A DNA stretch of 37,765 bases. Source: Opitutaceae bacterium (GTDB lineage: Bacteria > Verrucomicrobiota > Verrucomicrobiia > Opitutales > Opitutaceae). Made by a program: the position numbers and the translations under genes. Below are positions 19,277 through 28,161 of the stretch, piece by piece. Position 1 is the first letter of the stretch, and each line of letters opens with the position of its first letter. The DNA lies in the NCBI GenBank assembly GCA_005786775.1, contig SYDD01000371.1:1-37765 (forward strand), given 5' to 3'. The notes beneath the pieces were generated by a model. It made no database searches, was not told the DNA's origin, and worked only from the letters and a program-made list of their open reading frames with translations.

Positions 19277-20074
19277 TCACTCCTCAAGTTGGACAAGGGG
19301 CCGCGCAGGGGCCGTGAGGGGAAAGGGTGAGGCGAGCCCGGTGGAGAGCGCAAGCGCGACCCGCTCCGTCAGATCCCGGGCATTGCAGGCCTGCGCGGAA
19401 GCCAGTTCCGGGCCCAAGGTCAGATCGACCTGCGCCGGGAAAGCCGGCGGACGCCACCACGGCCAGCCCTTGGGCAGCAAATCCCGGGGGGCGTGAATGA
19501 GGATCACCCGGATGGGAACGCGAGCCCGGGCGGCGATCAGGGCAAACCCGGGGCGCAATGGGTTCAGGCGGACGTCCTGCGCGGTGCGGGTCCCTTCGGG
19601 AAAGATGAGCAGCGAGCGACCGGCTTTGATCCGGTCGGTGACTTCCCGGAGCAAATCCAAGCCACTCCCCCCGGAGGCATAGCCCGCCATCAGGGCCGCG
19701 GGACCGAGAACCGGATTCCGCATCACGGCTGGCTTGAAGATGCAGATCGTGTCCGGGAGACGGGAGAGCAGGAAGGTGGCGTCCATGAGTCCGGGATGGT
19801 TCGAGACATAGACCGCGGGTCCTGCCATCGCTTGAGCCGTGAAGCCGTGGAACCGGACGCGGACCAGACGAGTGAATCCCAGCCATCCGCACCACGCGAC
19901 AAAAAGCCTTCGGATCAAGTCGCGGACCAGCGCCCCCAGACGGGGCCGGGCGCCCAGCAGCAACAGCGGGGCGCAGAGCGCGTTCAGGACCAGCCCCACC
20001 AGGGCAAAGATCGCCCAGGAGAGCAGGTTCACCGGGTAGTGGTACAATCTCGCCAGTCTCCGCGGAATCTTCAT
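19277..20074 (-). CDS. 1-acylglycerol-3-phosphate-like acyltransferase (PlsC family)
   Basis: VYVSNHPGLMDATFLLS (NHxxxxD variant), LLIFPEGTRTAQD. ATGA overlap with upstream gene; start at 20074. Confidence 0.85.
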   Translation of the reverse strand: MKIPRRLARLYHYPVNLLSWAIFALVGLVLNALCAPLLLLGARPRLGALVRDLIRRLFVAWCGWLGFTRLVRVRFHGFTAQAMAGPAVYVSNHPGLMDATFLLSRLPDTICIFKPAVMRNPVLGPAALMAGYASGGSGLDLLREVTDRIKAGRSLLIFPEGTRTAQDVRLNPLRPGFALIAARARVPIRVILIHAPRDLLPKGWPWWRPPAFPAQVDLTLGPELASAQACNARDLTERVALALSTGLASPFPLTAPARPLVQLEE

Positions 20075-20991
20075 CGGCCGGTGGCTGGGAGCGGGGCGAA
20101 GTTGAACCAGAGGAAGGGATCCGCGCGCAGCTGGTCCTCGAGTCGCGCCAGAAACTCCTGGAAGTGGGCGCGGGCCCGCCCCAGATTCTCCGCCTTGCCG
20201 GACCCGTCGGGGCGGAAAATGGGCGAGCTGTGGACGCGCGTGCACCCCGGGCCGGCGGGAAGCCCGACCGCGAGGACCACGGGCAGGCGAAAGAGGATGG
20301 AAAGGTGATAAATCGACAGCGGGAACGACCTGCGCGCACCCAGGAACAGGAATTCCTCGGCCTTCGATCCGAACTCGGTCCGGTCGCATTTCATGGCGAC
20401 GGAGCCCCCCGCGGCGATCGCATCCTTGATGGCGAATAGTAGGTTTTCGGGACGGTTCACCCAGATGTAGCTGACCCACTGACGGAATTGGCTGCCCAGA
20501 ATCTCGGTATCGAGAGAGTTCCCGACGCGCTGGCGCACCATGAACACTTTCCGCCTTTCCTGGGGACCGACGAGAAAGCCGATCAGGTCGGAATGCCCGA
20601 CATGAAAGGACCCCAGGAGGGCCTGTTCGCCCGAGAACATCAACTCGTGGAACCCGAGCGCGTCGGGGGCCAGCACTCCGCGATGCGGACGGCCACGCGC
20701 GATGCGCAAGCGCAGCATCAGGAACTCCTCAAAGGCGAAAAAATGGCGCAGAACTTCCCGCGTGCTGGGCGGTCGGGCCAGGATCGTCTCCAAATAGGCC
20801 TCGGAGTGGCGCCGTCGATCGGACAGCAGCGGCACAGCGACCAGGGTTCCCAGCCAGCGCAAGGGTCGAAAGATCAGTTCCGGCAAGATCGCGTCGCAGG
20901 CGATAAGAAAACGGTAGCCCCAGGCGGGGCCCGGGTTGCGGACAGGCGCCGCGTTTTCCGGAGAACCCATCCGCTCCATGACCCCGCTCAC
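20071..20991 (-). CDS. LpxL/HtrB-like lipid A biosynthesis acyltransferase family protein
   Basis: GSFHVGHSDLIGFLV, VGNSLDTEILGSQFRQW, AAGGSVAMKCDRTEFGSKAEEFLFLGARRSFPLSIYHLS. Confidence 0.78.
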   Translation of the reverse strand: MSGVMERMGSPENAAPVRNPGPAWGYRFLIACDAILPELIFRPLRWLGTLVAVPLLSDRRRHSEAYLETILARPPSTREVLRHFFAFEEFLMLRLRIARGRPHRGVLAPDALGFHELMFSGEQALLGSFHVGHSDLIGFLVGPQERRKVFMVRQRVGNSLDTEILGSQFRQWVSYIWVNRPENLLFAIKDAIAAGGSVAMKCDRTEFGSKAEEFLFLGARRSFPLSIYHLSILFRLPVVLAVGLPAGPGCTRVHSSPIFRPDGSGKAENLGRARAHFQEFLARLEDQLRADPFLWFNFAPLPATGR

Positions 20992-21647
20992 AACCAGGAG
21001 AGACCGACCAGGAGTCCGGGAGCAGCCACCAGTTCGAGGTCACGGCGATCCCGCAGGCCGTCAAAGAAGGCCCCGAGCCCAAGGTCCGACATGGGCACAT
21101 CATCGGGAACCGGGGTGACGCCGAACCGGGCGAGCGCCCCGTTGGGCTCGCGGCGAAGGTCGATCGCCAGGGCGAAACTGCGATCGCTGGCGATGCCCCG
21201 CTCCAGCAGCCAGGTGCCCTTCTCCTCGCCCGCGCACAGGAGCACCCGCGTCGCCGGGGAGATGAGCGCGGGGATGAGGGCGCCTCCGACCAGATGCCGC
21301 CGGCCCGTCAGCGGCAGGAACTCCCGGACCGGGGACTGCCGTCCGATCATCGCCTGCTGCACGGCACTGGGATGGATTGAGGTCTGGAAGAGCGTCGGAC
21401 TGGGAGTGGGGAAGCTCTCCAGATATCCCTCGAGCGCGCAGGTTTCCCCATAAGCGGAGGCGTAGATGAGGGTGTCCTCGGGCTGAGGCGACAAGGCATC
21501 GAGGGTGGAACTGACCAGCAGGCCCAGCTGTGTCATCCGCCGGGTCGCTCCGCGGGGAAAGCGATCGCGGACCCTTTCCCGGGTGGCGGCCAAGTCCTCA
21601 TGACTCGCCTCTACCAGGCTGATGGCGTGGAGGTACTGCTCAATCAT
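20988..21647 (-). CDS. Beta-ketoacyl synthase-like chain-length-factor type protein
   Basis: Short (219 aa) KS-like protein, RRMTQLGLL, YASAYGETCALEGYLESF, PTLFQTSIHPSAVQQAMIG; typical of aryl-polyene-type loci. Confidence 0.75.
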   Translation of the reverse strand: MIEQYLHAISLVEASHEDLAATRERVRDRFPRGATRRMTQLGLLVSSTLDALSPQPEDTLIYASAYGETCALEGYLESFPTPSPTLFQTSIHPSAVQQAMIGRQSPVREFLPLTGRRHLVGGALIPALISPATRVLLCAGEEKGTWLLERGIASDRSFALAIDLRREPNGALARFGVTPVPDDVPMSDLGLGAFFDGLRDRRDLELVAAPGLLVGLSWL

Positions 21648-22767
21648 GGCTCAGAAGAAACGCCGCGTGGGCGCCGCCGAACGCGTTGCTGGCACACACG
21701 ACGCCATCCATTTCCCGGGTGGAAAACGGTTGCAGGGCCACGCCAGCATGAAAGCTGGGCTGCCCTCCGCCGACGGTGCCCGGCGCCCGTCCGTCCCGGA
21801 TCGACGAACAGGCGATCGCAAGCTCCACCAGGCCGCAGCTGCCGAGGGTATGCCCGAGGCTCCCTTTCCAGCCCACCAGTCCGGCCTCCGGAAAGATCCC
21901 AGCAAGCGCATCGGCTTCCAGCCGGCCAGCCTCGAGGGTGCCGGTGCCATGGCCCTTGAGCCAGAGCCGCATGCCGGCGGCCGCGGATTGCAGGGGCAAC
22001 AGGCACGCGGAGAATCCCTGACCGTCGGCCTGATTGGCGGTGAAGTGGTGCATCTCGTTATGTACGGACTGCGCCCGGATCACGAAATCCCCTCCCCGCT
22101 TGCTCAGGACGGCGAAGGCAGCCCCGTCGCCTAATCCGATCGAGCCGTTGGGCCGGACCGCGTAGGGCGCGGGGAAGCCGCCATTCAGAATCCGCAGGGC
22201 ATGAAATCCACCCGCCACGAAGGGGCTCAGAAAGTCGAAGGAGAAGACCAGGACCCGTTCGGCCATCCCGGAGTGCAAAAGGCGCGAGGCGTGCAGGATA
22301 CCCAGGTGGGCCGAGACACAGGCGTGAGAAATGGTCGTGAAATTCGGCCCCCAGCCGAGCTGGCGGGCGAGCCAGTCGACGCACAGGTGGGGGGTGCCAT
22401 AGGCAAGATGCGCGGCGTCGCCCGTCCGGCGATAAGCGTAGAGGCTGCCGACGCCGAAATTACTACTGGAGATAACGACCGGCCGCCGGGCAGTTCCCCA
22501 TCCCTCCCCGGGCACCTGCGCGGCGAGGGCCTCCAGCGCAGGCAGCCAGTTCGGCGGGGCCGACTCCTCGAAGGAGCGTTCCCGGAGCAACGCCAAGGGA
22601 ACCAGTTCTCCGCCGGCGGATCCGAGGACCGCCTGGGGAGTCAACGCGACCCTACCCGCCAACAGGGCCCGCACGGTCTCCCCGGTACCCCCGAAGGCGG
22701 TGAGGCATTCGCACGCCTCAATCCTCACTTCAGTCGTGAACGGAGGGCTCGGGATCAAGGTCGGCAA
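21640..22767 (-). CDS. Beta-ketoacyl-ACP synthase
   Basis: Active-site Cys in TISHACVSAHLGI, His in KGHGTGT, Lys/His in GWKGSLGHTLGSCG. Confidence 0.88.
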   Translation of the reverse strand: MPTLIPSPPFTTEVRIEACECLTAFGGTGETVRALLAGRVALTPQAVLGSAGGELVPLALLRERSFEESAPPNWLPALEALAAQVPGEGWGTARRPVVISSSNFGVGSLYAYRRTGDAAHLAYGTPHLCVDWLARQLGWGPNFTTISHACVSAHLGILHASRLLHSGMAERVLVFSFDFLSPFVAGGFHALRILNGGFPAPYAVRPNGSIGLGDGAAFAVLSKRGGDFVIRAQSVHNEMHHFTANQADGQGFSACLLPLQSAAAGMRLWLKGHGTGTLEAGRLEADALAGIFPEAGLVGWKGSLGHTLGSCGLVELAIACSSIRDGRAPGTVGGGQPSFHAGVALQPFSTREMDGVVCASNAFGGAHAAFLLSHD

Positions 22768-22773
22768 GGAGGC

Positions 22774-23049
22774 TCAGCGCGGAAGCTTGGCCGGATCCGC
22801 GCGCGCGCGAATGAACTCCGCGAGGTGGGCGATGCTCGCCAGCGCCGCGCGCGACTCCTCGCTGCTGCCGATCTTGATCCCGAACTCCTTCTCCAGAGTG
22901 ACGACCAGCTCGAGGGCATCGATCGAATCAAGATTCAAACCCGAGCCGATCAGCGGTTCATTGTCGGCGATCTGATCCGGCGTAATATCCTCGAGCTTGA
23001 GCGTGGCGACGACCAGCGATTTGAGGCGGGACACGAGTGGATCGGGCAT
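22774..23049 (-). CDS. Acyl carrier protein
   Basis: GSGLNLDSIDALELVVTLEKEFGIKI phosphopantetheine site. Confidence 0.9.
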   Translation of the reverse strand: MPDPLVSRLKSLVVATLKLEDITPDQIADNEPLIGSGLNLDSIDALELVVTLEKEFGIKIGSSEESRAALASIAHLAEFIRARADPAKLPR

Positions 23050-23165
23050 GGCGGGATAGATCAGCCAAGAAAGGATGGGGGCGGCGTGCAAGCCCGGTTA
23101 AGCGCGCGAGGCGGGGGGAAGCCGCGGGGGATTCCGGAGCGTGATGTCCCACCCGCGGCCCGCAG

Positions 23166-24437
23166 TCAGGTTCGGCCCGCGTGCAGGACGTGGCACACGT
23201 TGCTGCCGCCGAAACCACTGCTGTTGTTCAGGGCGACCGTCGGGCGCGCGGCGAGACTTTCCCGGGGCAGATCCAGACCCTCGCAGGCCGGATCCTGCAC
23301 GCGAAGATTGGCGTTGCCGGGGATGAATCCCTCGTCGAGGCACAGCGCGCAAAAGGCCGCCTCCATCACTCCAGAGAGGGAGAGAGGATGTCCGGTGATG
23401 CCCTTGGTGCTGCTGACACGCGGACGCGCCCCGGCCGCGCTGAAAACCGCCCCGAGGGCGATCGCCTCAGAGCGGTCACCGGCGGGCGTGGAGGTGGCGT
23501 GGGCGCTGACGTAGTCCACCGCTGAAGGCCCAAGCCCGGCGTCCGCCAGCGCCCGGCGCATCGCCTGCGCCAAACCAGCCCCCTCCGGGTGCGAGATCGC
23601 CACGTTGTGCCCGTCGGCGGCCTGACCCCAGCCGATGACTTCGGCGTAAACCTTCGCGCCCCGGCGATCGGCGGCCTCGCGGCTTTCCAGCACCAGACAA
23701 ACCGCGCCGCCGGCGGCCACAAAGCCATCCCGGCCGTGATCGAACGGGCGGGAGGCAGATCGCGCATCCGGATTGACCGAGAGAGCGCGCATTCCCGCGA
23801 AGGGCAAAACCGTCTCCGCGTTCACCTCCTCCGCCCCGACCACCAGCATCCGCTCCTGCCGCCCCAGCCTGATCTCGTCGAGTGCGAAGCCCAGCGCATG
23901 GCTCGAGGAGGCGCAGGCGGCGGCGAAGCCCCCGACCGCGCCGCGGATGCCGAAGTGGGCGGCAAGATTGAAGTTCACCGTCCCGGCGATCGAAGCCACC
24001 ACCCCCATCGGGTTGCCTCGCTCACCCCGCACCGCGTGCATATGCGCCAGATGATGGTGCAGCAGGAACGCCGAACCGGCGGAAGCACAGTACAGTCCGG
24101 TCGCGCCATCCACGAGATCCGCCCGCGTGATGCCCGCGTCCTCGATCGCCTGCTCCGCCGCGCACAGCGCGTAGAGTCCGTGGGGCGCCAAGCTCCGCAA
24201 GGTCTCGCGCGCCAGACCGGCGTAGCGCTCGGGAAAGCGCCAATCCCGCCAGCGAGGGGATTCCACCTCGAACCCCTTGACCGTGCCGGCCACCTTGACC
24301 GGAAGATTCGGGTTCCCGAGGAACTGGACGGGGACGATGCCGGACCGCAGTTCGCGGAGACTGAGCGAAACTTCTTTCCGGTCGTTGCCGATGCTGGTGA
24401 TGAAGCCGATGCCGGTGATGGCCGCGCGCCGCTTCAT
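23166..24437 (-). CDS. Beta-ketoacyl-ACP synthase (FabF-like)
   Basis: MKRRAAITGIGFITSIGN; GFAAACASSSHALGFA (Cys), SAHATSTPAGDRSEA (His), SSTKGITGHPLSLSGVMEA (Lys/His). Confidence 0.93.
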   Translation of the reverse strand: MKRRAAITGIGFITSIGNDRKEVSLSLRELRSGIVPVQFLGNPNLPVKVAGTVKGFEVESPRWRDWRFPERYAGLARETLRSLAPHGLYALCAAEQAIEDAGITRADLVDGATGLYCASAGSAFLLHHHLAHMHAVRGERGNPMGVVASIAGTVNFNLAAHFGIRGAVGGFAAACASSSHALGFALDEIRLGRQERMLVVGAEEVNAETVLPFAGMRALSVNPDARSASRPFDHGRDGFVAAGGAVCLVLESREAADRRGAKVYAEVIGWGQAADGHNVAISHPEGAGLAQAMRRALADAGLGPSAVDYVSAHATSTPAGDRSEAIALGAVFSAAGARPRVSSTKGITGHPLSLSGVMEAAFCALCLDEGFIPGNANLRVQDPACEGLDLPRESLAARPTVALNNSSGFGGSNVCHVLHAGRT

Positions 24438-24811
24438 TCGGGGCGAGGCTCCCGGCTGGCAAGCTTGGCGCGGACGAACTCCCGGAGGTCCGCCACGGAG
24501 CTGACCCCGAGGATTTCGGCGTTCGAGATGCTCACCTCAAAGAGCTCCTCCACAAAGAAGATCATCTCCGTGATCGCGAAGGAATCAAACCCGAGGTCGG
24601 CGACCAGGGCCGATTGATCGGAGATGGGGACGCCCTTCCGGGGCATATGCTCAGCCACGATGGCGAGCACGACCGTGTCCGCAGCCGCCGGATCCCCGGT
24701 CTCGCGCAGGCGACGGAAGGCCTCCCGGACCTCCTCCGGAAAATCACACAGGGGCTCTTTGCGGACCGTATTGCTCGAAGAGGGCTCCGGGAGTGAGGGG
24801 CTTTTTTCCAT
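24434..24811 (-). CDS. Acyl carrier protein-like protein
   Basis: ALVADLGFDSFAITEMIFFVEELFEVSI; 4-bp overlap with the KS start. Confidence 0.88.
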   Translation of the reverse strand: MEKSPSLPEPSSSNTVRKEPLCDFPEEVREAFRRLRETGDPAAADTVVLAIVAEHMPRKGVPISDQSALVADLGFDSFAITEMIFFVEELFEVSISNAEILGVSSVADLREFVRAKLASREPRPE

Positions 24812-24827
24812 ATGACACGAAGGCCCC

Positions 24828-26396
24828 CTAACTTGATTCCACGGAGAGCGTCAAGGGCAGCGTCGGGGCGCGCGTTTCCTTGGCGCGGGAAAACCACGAA
24901 CGCCAACCTTCCCGCAACTCCAGCCGCAGCCAAGAACCCAGGAGGCCCACGACCCGGAAGGGCAATCGGAGGTTGAACTCGTAACTGGTGAACCCGAAGA
25001 ACACCCGGTCATTCCGCTGGCCCCACGTTCCCCGCCTCCGCCGCGACTCGGCAATGGCCGCGAAACGGCGGTTGTAGCAGGACATCAGTCGGAAAGCCCA
25101 CGCGGACCGCGGATGGGTGAAAGGCGGATGCTCCAGCGATTGCTCCCCACGCAGGAACGCCGGCGCCACCATCCCCAAGTAATACAGTCCCAGATCAAGC
25201 CGGAAGGCCAGCGTCATCAACTCCTGATCACCCATGTAGAAATACTTGTCCCGGTAAACAGCGTCGAACCACCGCTGGTAGCTCAGCGCGAACTCCGCGT
25301 TGTGCCGGCTTACCCGGGGGGGAACCGGACGGCCCCGCAAGCCATCGCGAATCAGGGCGGCGGCCGCGGTCGCGGAGTACGCGACAAAGTCCATCCCCGG
25401 CGAATAGAAGGGATCCATGAAGCCAGCTGCGTCACCCACCAGAACCGCGCCGTCGGTCGCGAAAGTCGAACTGCTGTAGGCCAGGTTGCGGCGGAAATGC
25501 ACGTCGCCTTCGCGCCAGTGCGCTTCCGCGAGCATCTCCCTTGCCGCGGGGTGCTGGTCGAGCATCGCCTTCAGCCGGGATCCCAGCGAGGGCCCCGGGG
25601 GCAGCTCCGTGATCCGCTGGTCATAGACCACGCCGACGCTGACATCCCCTCCCTTGAGCGGGATGAACCAAGCCCACCACCCGAGACCCGCGATATGATT
25701 GGTGGCGGTGGAGCGCAAACCTTTCACCTTGCCCATCCACGCCGGATATCGCGCACCCAATTCCTGACCATCCAATGACTTGACGCCTGACCACCGGCTC
25801 CAGCAAGCGGCAGTGGGGTGGGCCCGATTCTGCACCAGCCAACCCTCCTGCCGCGCCAGCAGGGCCGCACTCCCGGAAGCATCCACCACCCACCGGGCGT
25901 GGGCCACCTTGGGCATCGCGTCCGCGCCCTCCCAACTCACGGTTTGCCTTCCGCCCTCGACCAACTGGACGCGACGGATCCGCACGGACCGCCGCGCCAC
26001 CGCACCTTCGCCCACCACTTTGGCTAGGAGGTGCTCGTCGAGAACCGAACGGTCCACCTGGTAGCCCGGGAGACGCACATTGTAGCGCGGCCCCGTCTCG
26101 CTGCACTGGTCGATCGACCGGGCACGCTCATTGGTGAACCAGAAACGCATTCCCTGCTTGGGAAGGTGGCTCTCCAGCAGGTGCCCGGTGAGACCAAGTA
26201 CTCGCCCCAGGAAGAACGCGCTGATCTCTACCGTGGATTCGCCAACCCGGCGTGAAAAACGGGCGGAGCGCTCCAGGATCAGGATGCGAAGCCCCGGGTC
26301 GCGTCGCAGAAGCAGGGAGGCGGTGGCTGCCCCTGCCAGGGAGCCGCCGATCACTATCACATCCCACTTTTCATCCGGACTGGTCGCAGTCTCCAT
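24828..26396 (-). CDS. FAD-dependent monooxygenase/halogenase-like protein (tryptophan-halogenase superfamily)
   Basis: FAD-binding VIVIGGSLAGAATASLLL, KQGMRFWF (candidate catalytic Lys), GWWAWFIP matching the halogenase WxWxIP motif, GDAAGFMDPFYSPGMDF. Start ATG 26396 or GTG 26402. Confidence 0.78.
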   Translation of the reverse strand: METATSPDEKWDVIVIGGSLAGAATASLLLRRDPGLRILILERSARFSRRVGESTVEISAFFLGRVLGLTGHLLESHLPKQGMRFWFTNERARSIDQCSETGPRYNVRLPGYQVDRSVLDEHLLAKVVGEGAVARRSVRIRRVQLVEGGRQTVSWEGADAMPKVAHARWVVDASGSAALLARQEGWLVQNRAHPTAACWSRWSGVKSLDGQELGARYPAWMGKVKGLRSTATNHIAGLGWWAWFIPLKGGDVSVGVVYDQRITELPPGPSLGSRLKAMLDQHPAAREMLAEAHWREGDVHFRRNLAYSSSTFATDGAVLVGDAAGFMDPFYSPGMDFVAYSATAAAALIRDGLRGRPVPPRVSRHNAEFALSYQRWFDAVYRDKYFYMGDQELMTLAFRLDLGLYYLGMVAPAFLRGEQSLEHPPFTHPRSAWAFRLMSCYNRRFAAIAESRRRRGTWGQRNDRVFFGFTSYEFNLRLPFRVVGLLGSWLRLELREGWRSWFSRAKETRAPTLPLTLSVESS

Positions 26397-26398
26397 AG

Positions 26399-26422
26399 TC
26401 ACTCAGTACGTTCAGCGGACAC
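26399..26422 (-). other. Candidate 7-codon minicistron (MSAERTE) upstream of the halogenase gene
   Basis: GGAGG-N7-GTG TCC GCT GAA CGT ACT GAG TGA, then CT-ATG of the halogenase frame. Confidence 0.3.
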
Positions 26423-26686
26423 GAACTTTCCTCCGACAAAATTGCCGGGCGGCAGGGAAGGATGATTGGATGACATGCAGCAGGGTTGTTACCGCAGATC
26501 CGCAAGATTTCCGGCCGGCAATCGGAGAGGAATGCCCACGGGGATCAGCCGGCCATCAGGAACAGAAAGGCGGGACGGGGAAGTGACTGCCAAACCAGAC
26601 TGGAGGCAGGGGAACGAACCGGGGGTGAGCGGGTGCGGGAGGACTTGGCCTGGCCGGAGTTGGCGATCCGTAAACTTCTTCGCAAA

Positions 26687-27106
26687 TCAGGGCGCGGCAG
26701 CGCCCGTCCGGCTGAGGATCTTCGAGATATCAGCCTTGATGTAATTCAGCCAGCCTTTCGGCTGTTCAGGCTTCTGACGAACGCCGGCCTTGTCGATCTT
26801 CCAACCCACGCAGAATAGGTCGATCTTCGCGGCGGAATAGACGATCGTCAGCGTCGCCTCATTGCCGCGGTGCTTCAGGTAGCCCACCACGCGGTCCGGG
26901 CCCTTCGAGACGACCTCCCACTGCCTGCCAACCAAAGCCCTGACGACCACGTCCTGTACTTCCGCCTCGGATCTCGTTCCCGGGACAGAAATCGAACCTG
27001 CCGCCTCACCCAGTTCAGTGGCGGCAGCGGCGTGGAGACCGGCGGGGAGGACCCATAGCGCCACGAGGGCGCCGAAGAGGCGAAGCGCGGGGAGTGAAGG
27101 GATCAT
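26687..27106 (-). CDS. Small secreted/periplasmic protein of unknown function
   Basis: Signal peptide MIPSLPALRLFGALVALWVLPAGLHAAAA; domain WEVVSKGPDRVVGYLKHRGNEATLTIVYSAAKIDLFCVGW...GWLNYIKADISKIL. Confidence 0.6.
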   Translation of the reverse strand: MIPSLPALRLFGALVALWVLPAGLHAAAATELGEAAGSISVPGTRSEAEVQDVVVRALVGRQWEVVSKGPDRVVGYLKHRGNEATLTIVYSAAKIDLFCVGWKIDKAGVRQKPEQPKGWLNYIKADISKILSRTGAAAP

Positions 27107-27643
27107 TCCGTAGGCAACAAAATCAAAGGTTCGGATGGCAAGCCGTTTTCCCATGGCCACCCGCCAGTTGAGCGCCGCTTCCCGCCCGCTCCCGTGGTCG
27201 CGCAGGATCAACGCCGCCCGGCGGGGTGTCTTTGCCCCCGGGACCAATCCGGCGCTTCGGCGCCAGCGCAAATTCGCCACGATGGGCGCATCGGTCTGGA
27301 CGACGGCAAGTTGCCTCGCGGGGCAGCGTCGGCTCGCGCGCGCCCACCCTCGCCGCGCCAACCGCCCCTGGGCTCGCGGAGGAAAAAAACCGGAACGACC
27401 CGTCACACCACCCAACGGAGTTCGAGCCACGGGAGCTCTCGAACTGGCCACCCTTGATCGCGATACATCCTCTGCGCCACCTCGAGAGGGATGAGGTGCT
27501 GAATCGCGCCTCTTCACCCCGGGCACCCCTTGGCAGCCCGAGCCACGGCCGGACCAAGCCACGCCCGGAGACCGGGCGGCCAGCCCGGCGGGAAAAGCGG
27601 CCGGGGGCCATGGCCCGGCATGGCACTGCCGCCAAGCGTCTGC

Positions 27644-28108
27644 TCAGGGCACCGCCATCGTCACCCGGGCCTGGCCGCCGCCGTGCAGCACCCGCACGCG
27701 GTCGCCGTCCATAAAGAGCCCCGTGGAGGCCTCCTGCACGACGGTGACGGTGCTGCCATCCTCCAGCCGCACGGTGATCTCCTGCGCCCGCTGGCGCGTC
27801 GCCGCCTCCTCCACCGCCTGACCGGCCACCGCACCGGCCACGGCCGCCGAGGCCTGCACCAGCGCACCGCCCACGCCCCGGCCCCCGCTGCCCGCGGCCG
27901 CCCCCACCATCCCGCCCCCGAGGGTCCCGAGGCCGGTGCGCCGGCCCTCGATGTTCACCTCGCGCACACTGGTGACGACCCCGAGGTCGCTGCGCTGCAG
28001 GACGTTCGCCTGTCCCGCGGGCACCACCCGGCGCGAGGAGGGCAAAGTGCAGCCCGCCAGCAGCAAACCAGCGAGGATCAGGATGAGCGGCGGAACGGCG
28101 GTTTTCAT
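27644..28108 (-). CDS. Glycine-zipper outer membrane lipoprotein (SlyB/Pcp-like)
   Basis: Lipobox LLLAGC; glycine-rich GTLGGGMVGAAAGSGGRGVGGALVQASAAVAGAVAGQAVEEA; C-terminal ITVRLEDGSTVTVVQ. Confidence 0.82.
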   Translation of the reverse strand: MKTAVPPLILILAGLLLAGCTLPSSRRVVPAGQANVLQRSDLGVVTSVREVNIEGRRTGLGTLGGGMVGAAAGSGGRGVGGALVQASAAVAGAVAGQAVEEAATRQRAQEITVRLEDGSTVTVVQEASTGLFMDGDRVRVLHGGGQARVTMAVP

Positions 28109-28161
28109 CAGCGAGGGAAATGGCGGGACCAGGGGCGGGGACGCGGACGGAAGGGCCAAAG

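Noticed and set aside
27107-27643. Several overlapping ORFs (e.g. 27123-27635 minus, 27226-27714 plus) as genes or a transposase remnant
   Set aside because: Arg/Pro/Gly-rich translations without motifs on either strand; treated as intergenic.
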